Source: Flavobacterium potami
GTDB lineage: Bacteria > Bacteroidota > Bacteroidia > Flavobacteriales > Flavobacteriaceae
DNA length: 64,000 nt
Reading direction: 5' to 3'
NCBI RefSeq assembly: GCF_020026915.1
Contig: NZ_JAINUY010000011.1
Span: 52,837-116,836 of the forward strand
Of this stretch, positions 7,747-16,089 are shown one piece after another. Position 1 is the first letter of the stretch; every line of letters starts with the position of its first letter. Under the pieces are notes generated by a model, which had not been told where the DNA came from, ran no database searches, and saw only the letters and a list, made by a program, of their open reading frames with translations. Made by a program: the position numbers and the translations under genes.

Positions 7747-8523
7747 ATGAAAAACATCTTAAAAACCTCAAATCTAAATATTGGATACAAATCCAAGAAA
7801 GGTGTTACAACCATTGCTGAGAATTTAAATCTAAATCTGGAAGCAGGAAAACTAATTACTTTAATAGGAGCAAACGGTATAGGGAAGTCCACTTTGTTGA
7901 GAACGATCACCGGAATCCAAAAACCTTTATCCGGAAATGTTTATTTGAATGAAAAAAGTATTTCAGATTATAAACCTTTAGAATTAGCACAGAATTTAAG
8001 TCTGGTTTTAACGGAAAAACTGCCGCCAAGTAATCTTACTGTTTTTGAATTAGTAGCGCTGGGTCGACAACCTTATACGAATTGGGTAGATAAATTGTCT
8101 GAGGAAGATATTGCAAAAGTCCACGAAGCGATGAATTTAACTCAAATCGAGCATTTAGCTTCAAAAAAACATTTTCAAATTAGTGATGGGCAATTACAAA
8201 AAGTTCTTATTGCAAGAGCTTTGGCACAAGATACCCCACTAATAATTTTAGACGAACCGACAACTCATTTAGATTTATTACATAAGGTTTCTTTGTTCAA
8301 ATTATTGAAAAAACTGACTCAGGAAACTCAAAAATGCATTTTGTTTTCAACACACGATATTGATCTAGCAATTCAATTAAGTGACGAAATGATTATGATG
8401 ACGCCAGAGAATATAGTTCAAGATCAACCTTGTAATTTAATTTCGAATGGAAGTTTCAGCCATTTATTTAAAGATGAAAATATTGTTTTCGATGCTGAAA
8501 AAGGGAAGTTTATTGTGAGTTAG
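7747..8523 (+). CDS. btuD: ABC transporter ATP-binding protein, probable corrinoid importer ATPase
   Basis: A 258-residue ATPase. Walker A is GANGIGKST, followed by Q-loop sequence, then a signature motif ISDGQ in place of the usual LSGGQ, Walker B PLIILDEPTTHLDLL, and the H-loop STHDIDLA. It is typical of FecE/BtuD proteins that power FecCD-type permeases. It shares strand and function with btuF and btuC, from which it is separated by the GxxExxY element. The stop overlaps the end of the convergent gene at 8520 by 4 bases. Confidence 0.9.
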   Translation: MKNILKTSNLNIGYKSKKGVTTIAENLNLNLEAGKLITLIGANGIGKSTLLRTITGIQKPLSGNVYLNEKSISDYKPLELAQNLSLVLTEKLPPSNLTVFELVALGRQPYTNWVDKLSEEDIAKVHEAMNLTQIEHLASKKHFQISDGQLQKVLIARALAQDTPLIILDEPTTHLDLLHKVSLFKLLKKLTQETQKCILFSTHDIDLAIQLSDEMIMMTPENIVQDQPCNLISNGSFSHLFKDENIVFDAEKGKFIVS

Positions 8524-9002
8524 TTTTTATTATTTTCTCTGTTATATCTATTTCGGTGAACATTTAGGACAATACTTAATTCACTTACATCTGTACTTAA
8601 TTCATTAAGATCGAATTTCATTATTTGACTAGGTTCAATAATATAATAAATGAAATATTCTGTATTCCCGTTTTTATAACCATTATGTTCTGAAAAAGTT
8701 CTTTCGTTTTCGATATTATTCCACGGAATTAAAAGACTATCCTTGTACTGAATTCCTTTAGAATTAATTCTAAATTGAATTTCATCAATTCTTTTTATTG
8801 ATTTAATAAGTAGAGGAATTTGAAAAATAAAAACGAAAAATAGCACAGAAAATATAAGAAGTTGGTTTTCTATATAAAAGTAAATAAAACCTATAAAAGC
8901 TCCAATCGTAAAGATTACTCTCTCAAGAATTTTTCCTCGTGTGCGATAAATCAAAAATTCTTTAGAATAGCTGAGATTATTTTCATCTATGAGCGGTCTC
9001 AT
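8520..9002 (-). CDS. Hypothetical membrane protein with PH-like C-terminal half
   Basis: A 160-residue protein I cannot assign to a named family. Two hydrophobic segments lie at about residues 30-46 and 48-66, joined by a very short turn, and are followed by a charged cytoplasmic-type domain. The motif GIQYKDSLLIPWNNIE resembles the strand and helix of bacterial PH-like domains. It abuts trmL, which ends upstream on the same strand with 1 base between them. Confidence 0.7.
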   Translation of the reverse strand: MRPLIDENNLSYSKEFLIYRTRGKILERVIFTIGAFIGFIYFYIENQLLIFSVLFFVFIFQIPLLIKSIKRIDEIQFRINSKGIQYKDSLLIPWNNIENERTFSEHNGYKNGNTEYFIYYIIEPSQIMKFDLNELSTDVSELSIVLNVHRNRYNRENNKN

Positions 9003-9003
9003 C

Positions 9004-9459
9004 TTATTTCTTCAACCCAATTTGTCTCTTCGCTTCACCAACTACAAAAGCAACAGAATTAGCAATATTAAAACTGCGAATAAGCGGTGACATCGGAATC
9101 GTTAAATGATTTTCGAATTTGGCCATAAACTCTTTGCTTAAACCAACGCTTTCTTTTCCAAAAACCAGCCAATCGCCGTCTTGAAATTCATTTTCTAAAT
9201 ACGATTTATCAGAATGCGAACTCATTAAAAATACTCTGGAATGATCTGGAATTTGCGCAATCCATTCTTCTGTATTTTGATATTCGGTAACATCAAGATG
9301 AACCCAGTAATCCAATCCCGAGCGTTTCAGGTTTTTGTCGTTAATTACAAATCCGAATGGATGAATTAAATGCAATCGGCTTTCTGTACCCACGCACAAT
9401 CTTCCGATATTTCCGGTATTATTAGGTATTTCTGGTTCTACAAGAACAACGTTTAACAT
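9004..9459 (-). CDS. trmL: tRNA (cytidine/uridine-34-2'-O)-methyltransferase
   Basis: A 151-residue SPOUT-class methyltransferase. It would 2'-O-methylate the wobble base of tRNA-Leu using S-adenosylmethionine. Diagnostic segments are MLNVVLVEPEIPNNTGNIGR at the N-terminus, FGKESVGLS in the middle, and IPMSPLIRSFNIANSVA near the C-terminus, which forms the cofactor-binding knot. Length is standard for TrmL. It is followed on the same strand by the membrane protein gene at 8520. Confidence 0.95.
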   Translation of the reverse strand: MLNVVLVEPEIPNNTGNIGRLCVGTESRLHLIHPFGFVINDKNLKRSGLDYWVHLDVTEYQNTEEWIAQIPDHSRVFLMSSHSDKSYLENEFQDGDWLVFGKESVGLSKEFMAKFENHLTIPMSPLIRSFNIANSVAFVVGEAKRQIGLKK

Positions 9460-9509
9460 GTTTTTAGTTATGAATTAAGTTTTTGGCAATTATTTAATTG
9501 CCATATTAT

Positions 9510-10082
9510 CTAATTATCTAATTGAAAATTCTCAACCTCGAGCACTTCTCCCGCTTTAAGATTTTGCAAATATACATTTCCGATTCGAACACGAACCAAT
9601 CGAAGAGTAGGAAAACCAACTGCAGCAGTCATTTTTCGAACCTGACGAAATTTACCTTCATTTATGGTTATAGATGCCCAAGAAGTCGGGCCATGGCGTT
9701 CGTCTCGAATCTTTTTGGCTCTCAGTCCGAAATCTGGAATTTCGGTAACGATAAAAGCAGTGCAAGGTTTCGTTTTGTATTTTCCGCCATCAAGACCAAT
9801 TTGTACGCCTTTCTGTAATTGTTCGATCGCTTCTGGAGTGATAACGCCATCAACTTGAACGTAATATTCTTTATCGACTTTTTTACTTCTAACATCTTCG
9901 CTTACCATTCCGTCGGTTGTCAATAAAAGCAAACCTTCAGAATCTTCATCCAGTCTTCCAATGGCCATCGTGCCTTCTGGGAAATCGTGCAATTCACCCA
10001 AAAGCTTTTTCTTTCTTTTTAATTCATATATAAATTGGCTTAAGTAGCCGTAAGGTTTAAAAAGAATGAAGTGTCTGTGCAT
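9510..10082 (-). CDS. rluE: rRNA pseudouridine synthase, RluE/RsuA family
   Basis: A 190-residue enzyme of the RsuA/RluB/E/F family. The catalytic motif GRLDEDSEGLLLLT is at about residues 42-55, with the nucleophilic Asp in RLD. The C-terminal segment EGKFRQVRKMTAAVGFPTLRLVR is the family's second signature. The protein lacks the N-terminal S4 domain, as RluE does, so it likely modifies 23S rRNA. The exact target base cannot be read from sequence. Confidence 0.9.
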   Translation of the reverse strand: MHRHFILFKPYGYLSQFIYELKRKKKLLGELHDFPEGTMAIGRLDEDSEGLLLLTTDGMVSEDVRSKKVDKEYYVQVDGVITPEAIEQLQKGVQIGLDGGKYKTKPCTAFIVTEIPDFGLRAKKIRDERHGPTSWASITINEGKFRQVRKMTAAVGFPTLRLVRVRIGNVYLQNLKAGEVLEVENFQLDN

Positions 10083-10095
10083 TTTTAATTTTTTG

Positions 10096-10103
10096 CAAAG
10101 ATA
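10096..10103 (-). promoter_or_regulatory. Promoter -7 box for the rluE-like gene
   Basis: TATCTTTG on the minus strand matches TAnnTTTG and lies 13 bases ahead of the ATG at 10082. No clear -33 TTG is seen. Confidence 0.5.
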
Positions 10104-10127
10104 GTTGCTTTCTTAAAATTAAACGAA

Positions 10128-10334
10128 TTACAGCTTTTGTGATTTCATTTTCTTTATCCATTGATACACAAACCAAATTACAGTAAAAGCAAAAATTTCG
10201 ATTAAAGCCCAATGATAATTTTGAAAAAAATCATGAAAATAACTTCCAACGAAAATATAGATTGTAGCCATGCAGATTTTGATTATAATAAATTCTGCAT
10301 TAGACCAGCACGTTTTGATTTTGAGAAAATTCAT
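10128..10334 (-). CDS. Small hypothetical membrane protein (68 aa)
   Basis: A 68-residue protein with two hydrophobic segments (about residues 14-34 and 42-60), separated by a short aromatic turn (FHDFFQNYHW), and a basic C-terminal tail KKMKSQKL. There are no recognisable motifs. No competing frame looks better in this stretch, and the composition suits a real small membrane protein. Function unknown. Confidence 0.55.
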   Translation of the reverse strand: MNFLKIKTCWSNAEFIIIKICMATIYIFVGSYFHDFFQNYHWALIEIFAFTVIWFVYQWIKKMKSQKL

Positions 10335-10478
10335 GTATTAAGAGTGTTAAGTTGCTTTTAATAAAGGTAATAAAATAAAATGCAGGTGGCAATTATAAAA
10401 GAAAACCAATCTTAAGTCATAATTTTTTCAAGGTTGAAATTCGTAATATTATAATTTCAATATAAAAACGATAATGCC

Positions 10479-10853
10479 ATGGAAACGAATAATTTAAAAA
10501 CTAAAAAGATCAACGGAACGCAGAAAAATGTAGACGAATCTAAAGGAGAAAATGTCTCTCATGATAAAGATTTAAAAGATGCAAAACTGAATAAAGAATT
10601 GGTTACAGATCAAGACGGTGATAAAAAGATTGTAGAACGAGCCCGAAATGAAAATGAAGATATTAAAACTAAAATTTCAAAAACGGACTCCAATAATGCA
10701 AATGCTAATAGAGGAGTCGTAACCGATGAAGAAGTTGAAAAAACAGTAGAAAACAAAGATCGTAATTCTGACATAACACCAAATCGATATCCAAATTCGC
10801 ATCCTGACAATCATGAGGATCGTGGAAACATGAAATTGGACGAAAACGAATAA
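10479..10853 (+). CDS. Hydrophilic low-complexity protein (124 aa)
   Basis: The protein is almost wholly charged or polar (Lys, Asp, Glu, Asn), with no hydrophobic core and no membrane segment. It contains repeated short acidic-basic stretches and ends in HPDNHEDRGNMKLDENE. It is probably disordered and cytoplasmic. A similar acidic hydrophilic protein is encoded at 41740-42042. Desiccation- or stress-protein-like composition is suggestive only; function is unknown. Confidence 0.65.
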   Translation: METNNLKTKKINGTQKNVDESKGENVSHDKDLKDAKLNKELVTDQDGDKKIVERARNENEDIKTKISKTDSNNANANRGVVTDEEVEKTVENKDRNSDITPNRYPNSHPDNHEDRGNMKLDENE

Positions 10854-11006
10854 TACAATACGAAATTTCTAGCGAAACAGGGTCATTTTAATATCAAATA
10901 ACATAACATTAGCGGTAAGCGTTAATCTTATTGTAAACTCTTTGTAATACTCGGCTGCCACTGAAGTTATTCGTAAATTAGAGGTATAATTTAAAATATA
11001 ATAAAA

Positions 11007-11759
11007 ATGGCACTTTTAGAAAATAAAGTAGCTTTTGTGTCTGGCGGAGGTTCTGGAATTGGACGCGCGGTAGCAGAAGCATACGCTCGAGAAGGAGCAA
11101 AAGTAGTAGTATCTGATATTAATGTAGATCACGGTGAAGAAACCGTAAAAAATATAAAAGACAAGGGCGGAGAAGCTTTTTTTATAAAAGGAGATTCGTC
11201 GAGTGCCAGTGATAATAAACATATGGTCGAAGTTACGGTTTCAAAATACGGACGACTTGACATTGCCTGCAACAACGCAGGAATGGGCGGGCCGGCAAAA
11301 CCAACCGGAGAATACGAGCCAGAAGATTGGGACAGGGTTATAGGGTTAAACTTAAATGGTGTTTTCTACGCTTGCCGATACCAATTGGAACAAATGGAAA
11401 AAAACGGTGGAGGAAGCATTGTAAATATTGCATCCATTCATGGACAAGTTGCAGCTCCACTTAGTCCGGCATATACGGCTTCTAAACATGCAGTCGTAGG
11501 GTTGACCAAAAATATAGCTGTCGAATATGCACAGAAAAACATTCGTTGCAATGCAGTTGGACCAGGTTATATTGAGACTGCATTACTAAAAGATAATTTG
11601 AATAAAGATATGATGAATGCAGTTGCAGCAAAATCGGCAATGAATCGTTTGGGAACTGCAGAAGAAATTGCAGAATTAGTCGTTTTCCTAAACTCTGATA
11701 AATCATCATTTACAACAGGAAGTTACATTATAGCCGATGGAGGTTATACAGCAGTATAA
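11007..11759 (+). CDS. SDR family NAD(P)-dependent oxidoreductase
   Basis: A 250-residue classical short-chain dehydrogenase. The cofactor motif GGGSGIGR is at residues 14-21. SD at about residues 38-39 follows the second strand, which favours NAD over NADP. NNAG, then IVNIAS and the catalytic YTASK (Tyr-x-x-x-Lys) are all present. The C-terminal ITADGGY-type ending (IIADGGYTAV) fits the glucose 1-dehydrogenase-like branch. The substrate cannot be told. A hairpin terminator follows at 11791. Confidence 0.92.
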   Translation: MALLENKVAFVSGGGSGIGRAVAEAYAREGAKVVVSDINVDHGEETVKNIKDKGGEAFFIKGDSSSASDNKHMVEVTVSKYGRLDIACNNAGMGGPAKPTGEYEPEDWDRVIGLNLNGVFYACRYQLEQMEKNGGGSIVNIASIHGQVAAPLSPAYTASKHAVVGLTKNIAVEYAQKNIRCNAVGPGYIETALLKDNLNKDMMNAVAAKSAMNRLGTAEEIAELVVFLNSDKSSFTTGSYIIADGGYTAV

Positions 11760-11790
11760 TATTTTTTAGACTACATAACAATTAATGGAG

Positions 11791-11820
11791 AAAAGCAGTA
11801 TTTTTTTACTGCTTTTTTTA
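11791..11820 (+). terminator. Rho-independent terminator after the SDR gene
   Basis: aaaagcagta / tactgctttt form a perfect 10-bp stem with a short T-rich loop, followed by more Ts. The rest of the 305-base gap up to 12064 is AT-rich and holds only a -7 box. Confidence 0.8.
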
Positions 11821-12028
11821 TTTAATAATTACTGTATTTGTAGGAAAGACGGATTTTTTTTAGATGGATTTTTAAAGGATTGGTTTTGAATAATATTTTG
11901 TGTAAAGCTATTTCGATTGGTTTTATTTTAGTAACTTAAAGATTGTGTTAAGCTTTATTGAATTATTATGATAAATAGGTAAACATTAAGTTTATGGTTT
12001 TATAATACTGGCTTAACTTTAAAGGCGA

Positions 12029-12036
12029 TAAATTTG
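12029..12036 (+). promoter_or_regulatory. Candidate -7 box for the T9SS nuclease gene
   Basis: TAAATTTG matches TAnnTTTG and lies 28 bases ahead of the ATG at 12065. A -33 TTG is not obvious. Confidence 0.4.
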
Positions 12037-12064
12037 ACTTCTAAAAACTCTATTTTTTAACAGT

Positions 12065-15000
12065 ATGAAAAAACTTTACTTTTCGCGCCAGTTACTGGCT
12101 TTTATATGTTTGATTGGATGCTTTTCGAGTCATCTTTTTGCTCAGACAATGCCTGAGGTTCAAACATTACCTTATTCTCAAAACTTTAACGGATTGCAGG
12201 CGACGGCTACAGCTTTTCCAGTTGGATTTCGAGGATGGACCGCTTCTCTTGCTCCCGGATCTGCGTTTAATACCAGCGCAACAGTAGTGGCAGACAGAGC
12301 ACTTGTTGCTAATAGTTCAGCGTCTACTAATAGTGGGAACTTTCATAATTATAATGGAAAAATCGGTTTCTTAAACACAGGATCTCTAGACTTAACTATT
12401 GCTTTGGCATTTTCTACAACTGGTCAAACAGCTGTTCAGGTTCAGTATGAGGCAATGGTTATTCGTAATCCTTATGATGCAAATAATACTCGTGTAAATG
12501 AAATGGTTTTGCAGTATAGAGTGGGGCAAACAAATGACTTTGCAACTTTGCCAACGACATCTTATTTGAGTGGAACAACTACTCAAACTGGTTCGGGTGT
12601 AACAACTCCTCAAAATCCTCAGACAATAAGTGTTACTTTACCTGCAGATTGCGATAATCAACCAGTAGTTCAAATCAGATGGATTAGTAAACAAAACGGA
12701 GGTGGAGGTTCAAGACCATCTTTCGCAATTGATAACATTAAAGTGGGAGGAGATTCAACTGCTCCAGCTAATGAAACAGGTTATCCAAAAGCGGTTGAAA
12801 TTTTATCAGATGGTTTCGACTTTGTAAATAAAATCAACGAAACGGGGAAAACGTATTTTGTTTTAACTGCTTCAGGAAGTGCATTGCCAACTCCAGAACA
12901 AGTAAAAGCAGGTTTCGATGCTACTGGAGCGGCAGCTTTGCAGTCAGGTTCTTTGACTATTTCAGATAAAGCTTTAGAATATTCTAAAATCTTTACTGGT
13001 TTAACCTTAAATACAGCTTACACAGTTTATTCTGTTTCTGAAGATGCTTCAGAAAATCTTCAGGCAACTGTTAACAAATTAGATGTTACAACGGCAAATG
13101 TTTTGGTGCCTTCTATCAGAACTACGATTGCAACACTTAACTTTGGAAGTGTTGAGCAAAATCTTGATTCAGCGAGTTTAGAATATAAAATTGCAGGAAC
13201 GAATATTAGTGCTCCAGTAATTGTAACTGCTTCTGCTAATTTTACGGTTTCAAAAGATAATACCACTTTCCAATCTTCTGTTTCTTATAATGCAGCAGAT
13301 TTTGCTTCAAATGCAACTCCGACTGTTTATGTTCGTTTTAAGCCAAGTACTGCTGGTATTTTGTCTGGAACAATTACAAATGAAACAACTGGTGCTTTAA
13401 GCAAAACAGTTTCTGTTTCTGGAATTGGAACGAATCCTTACATTCAAAATTTTGATGATCCAAATGTACTTTCAAATAGTGGATGGACACAATATAATGT
13501 TTCTGGACCTTTAAATAAATGGACGTATACAAATGTAACCCGAAATGTAAATTCTGGAACTGGAGCTGTTCTTATGAATGGTTTCTCAGACACGAATGTT
13601 CCAAGTAAAGATTGGTTGATTTCTCCAAAATTACGTTTAGATTCTTTTGGTCAATTCCCATTGTTATCTTTTTATACTCGTAAATTTTATGCTGGTCCAT
13701 CTTTAAAATTAATGGTTTCTACAAATTATGATGGTATAAGCGATCCTACTTTGGCAACTTGGACAGAAATCGATGGGAATTTCCCAACTGTAACAGGAAG
13801 TTATGTGCAATCTCAATACATCAATTTAGGGGCTTACAAAACAGATCATACCTATTTGGCATGGGTTTACGAAACAACAGCTGGAGGAACCAACAATGCT
13901 TCAGAATGGTCTTTTGATGATTTCGCTATTACAAACGAGTCTGGTTATATAGCTTCAAATCCGGTTTTAGATTTTGGTGATGTTGCTCAAAATACAGTTT
14001 CTGTAAGTCAGCCTTTTGCTTTTAAAGGAGATGGTTACGGAGATATTACCATTACTGCTCCTGCATCTTATCAGCTATCTGCAGATAATATTTCTTTTGC
14101 TTCAAGTATTGTGGTTTCTTCTGCTACTGCTGCTGCGGGAACAACATTATATGCGAGATTTATTCCAACAACAAAAGAATTAAAAATCTCTGGAGTGTTA
14201 ACAGTAACAGGAACTTCTTTAAACAAACAAATTGGTTCATTAACTGGATCTTCTTTGCCTAAAGCTGATACTTTTGATGTTGTTACATACAACTTAGAAT
14301 TTTTTGGAGCACCAACTTCTGCTTATGGTCCAGCTGATAAAGCATTGCAATTGGATAACGTAGCAAAAGTGATGAACAAATTAGACGCTGACGTTTATGT
14401 AGTTCAGGAAGTTTCTAGCGATGCTCAGATCGATGCTTTAATCGCAAAAATAAACGTAAACGGTAAAACGTTCGAAAAAACAGTTTCAACTTCTTGGTCT
14501 TATTCTTGGGACCCAACTTCAGATCCATCTTTTCCACCTCAAAAATTAGTTGTTATTTACAATACACAAACAACTTCATTGAAAGCAAATGGAACACGTG
14601 TAATGTTTAAAGATTTTTACGACGAGCTTCGTGCTGGAACAAAAACTTTGGCAAATTATCCTGGAGGATCTAATAGCAGTTTCTTCTCATCTGGTCGTCT
14701 GCCTTACATGGTAACTTTAGAAACGAATCTTAATGGAGTTAAAAATGAAATTAAGCTAATCGATCTTCATGCACGTGCAAACAGTGGAACAGATATTTCG
14801 CGCTACAATATGCGTAAGTATGATACACAAGTGTTGAAAGATAGTTTAGATGCAAATTACCCGAATGCGAATATCATTCTTTTAGGAGATTATAATGATG
14901 ACGTAAAAGCTTCTGTAATTGCTGGACAGCCATCTTCTTACGAGGCTTTTGTAAATGATACTAATAATTACAAAGCACTTACTCTAGAAATCAGCCAAGC

Positions 15001-15475
15001 GGGTGCATACAGTTTCTTGAGTTCAGGTGGGTTCTTAGATCATATTACAATTTCTAATGAATTGTTTGATGATTATATCGCAAATTCTACAGCGGTTTAT
15101 GATCCTCGTAATGATATTGCAAGTTATACAAATACAACTTCGGATCACGGACCTGTAATTGCTCGTTTCGAATTAAAACAAGACGTGCTTGCAACACCTG
15201 ATTTTGGATCTAAAAATAAATACGTAGTGCGTGCTTATCCAAATCCTGCAACAGATATTGTTAATTTTGATTTGCCTACTACAACAGGAAGAGATTTAAA
15301 AATCAAATTATACGATATCAACGGACATGTAATAGGAAATCCGATCAGCGTACAAAGCGAATCTGAGATCAGTACAGCGGTTATGTCTGTTCATAATTTG
15401 ACAGCAGGATTTTATATCTATACAGTGACAGAAAATAATAAGGTTATTTTTAAAGATAAGATTATCAAAAAATAA
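12065..15475 (+). CDS. T9SS-exported endonuclease/exonuclease/phosphatase-family protein
   Basis: A 1136-residue secreted protein. A signal peptide (to about residue 27, ending LFAQ) is followed by a choice-of-anchor-like beta domain (PYSQNFNG), Ig/ASPM-like repeats (TLNFGSVEQN, LDFGDVAQN), a second anchor-like domain (YIQNFDDPN), then an EEP nuclease domain at about residues 735-1040. Its catalytic signatures are TYNLEFFG, VVQEVS (Glu), LLGDYNDD and TSDHGP. The last ~80 residues (YPNPATDIVNF through the KDKIIKK end) are a type A T9SS sorting domain. It is probably released or surface-attached to digest extracellular nucleic acid or phosphodiesters; the substrate is inferred. Confidence 0.9.
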   Translation: MKKLYFSRQLLAFICLIGCFSSHLFAQTMPEVQTLPYSQNFNGLQATATAFPVGFRGWTASLAPGSAFNTSATVVADRALVANSSASTNSGNFHNYNGKIGFLNTGSLDLTIALAFSTTGQTAVQVQYEAMVIRNPYDANNTRVNEMVLQYRVGQTNDFATLPTTSYLSGTTTQTGSGVTTPQNPQTISVTLPADCDNQPVVQIRWISKQNGGGGSRPSFAIDNIKVGGDSTAPANETGYPKAVEILSDGFDFVNKINETGKTYFVLTASGSALPTPEQVKAGFDATGAAALQSGSLTISDKALEYSKIFTGLTLNTAYTVYSVSEDASENLQATVNKLDVTTANVLVPSIRTTIATLNFGSVEQNLDSASLEYKIAGTNISAPVIVTASANFTVSKDNTTFQSSVSYNAADFASNATPTVYVRFKPSTAGILSGTITNETTGALSKTVSVSGIGTNPYIQNFDDPNVLSNSGWTQYNVSGPLNKWTYTNVTRNVNSGTGAVLMNGFSDTNVPSKDWLISPKLRLDSFGQFPLLSFYTRKFYAGPSLKLMVSTNYDGISDPTLATWTEIDGNFPTVTGSYVQSQYINLGAYKTDHTYLAWVYETTAGGTNNASEWSFDDFAITNESGYIASNPVLDFGDVAQNTVSVSQPFAFKGDGYGDITITAPASYQLSADNISFASSIVVSSATAAAGTTLYARFIPTTKELKISGVLTVTGTSLNKQIGSLTGSSLPKADTFDVVTYNLEFFGAPTSAYGPADKALQLDNVAKVMNKLDADVYVVQEVSSDAQIDALIAKINVNGKTFEKTVSTSWSYSWDPTSDPSFPPQKLVVIYNTQTTSLKANGTRVMFKDFYDELRAGTKTLANYPGGSNSSFFSSGRLPYMVTLETNLNGVKNEIKLIDLHARANSGTDISRYNMRKYDTQVLKDSLDANYPNANIILLGDYNDDVKASVIAGQPSSYEAFVNDTNNYKALTLEISQAGAYSFLSSGGFLDHITISNELFDDYIANSTAVYDPRNDIASYTNTTSDHGPVIARFELKQDVLATPDFGSKNKYVVRAYPNPATDIVNFDLPTTTGRDLKIKLYDINGHVIGNPISVQSESEISTAVMSVHNLTAGFYIYTVTENNKVIFKDKIIKK

Positions 15476-15494
15476 TAATCTTTAGATAAAAAAG

Positions 15495-15527
15495 AAAGGC
15501 AGTCATTTAAGACTGCCTTTTTTTATG
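15495..15527 (+). terminator. Rho-independent terminator between convergent genes
   Basis: aaaggcagtc / gactgccttt form a perfect 10-bp stem with loop atttaa, followed by a T run. It ends the T9SS nuclease transcript and overlaps the mepB stop by a few bases. Confidence 0.85.
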
Positions 15528-16050
15528 CTAATATTTTTTTTAAAGAAGTAAAATCTATTTCATCGTTTGTAAAAGAAAAGAAATAATCTAACTGCCATTT
15601 TTGTGTTTTTTGAGCTTGTTTGCTTGTCGTTTCATCCCAGGGCGGATAAACACGAGTGGCTCTGATTCCTTCTTTTTTCTGGGTCGAGAAAACACCTTTT
15701 TCTAATAAAATGTTTTTTGGAAATATAAATTGTCCCCAATTATTCTCTTTTCGAACACTGATTATAACAAAATCAATTGCGTCAGAATAATCAAAAGGCT
15801 CAATGATACCAGATCGATTGCGTTTCCATAAAGTAACAAATTGTCCTGTTTTTGTCGGTGTTATTTTGGCTTCCCGATAACAAATGTTTTTGTGGTGTAA
15901 TGAAAAACGAAAAGCACTGTATTCTGCACTTTCATTTTCTTTTTCCAGATTCTTTAATTCAAAACCAGTTTTATCAAAAACTTTTTCTTTTGCCGTTGCT
16001 AAATCAGTTGAAATTAAATTCGAATCCATTTCAGATGCTGTAAAATTCAT
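15523..16050 (-). CDS. mepB: MepB family protein
   Basis: A 175-residue cytoplasmic protein resembling the MepB family, known from the staphylococcal mepRAB multidrug-efflux locus, where its biochemical role is unresolved. Recognisable stretches are EYSAFRFSLHHKNICYREAKITPTKTG cut by short loops, GQFVTLWKRN, and GIRATRVYPPWDETTSKQA. No mepA or mepR homologue is adjacent, so a link to efflux is not supported here. The family call rests on recognition without a search. Confidence 0.75.
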   Translation of the reverse strand: MNFTASEMDSNLISTDLATAKEKVFDKTGFELKNLEKENESAEYSAFRFSLHHKNICYREAKITPTKTGQFVTLWKRNRSGIIEPFDYSDAIDFVIISVRKENNWGQFIFPKNILLEKGVFSTQKKEGIRATRVYPPWDETTSKQAQKTQKWQLDYFFSFTNDEIDFTSLKKILA

Positions 16051-16089
16051 GAAAACAATATTTTTTTATGAAATTACAGTAAATTCAAT

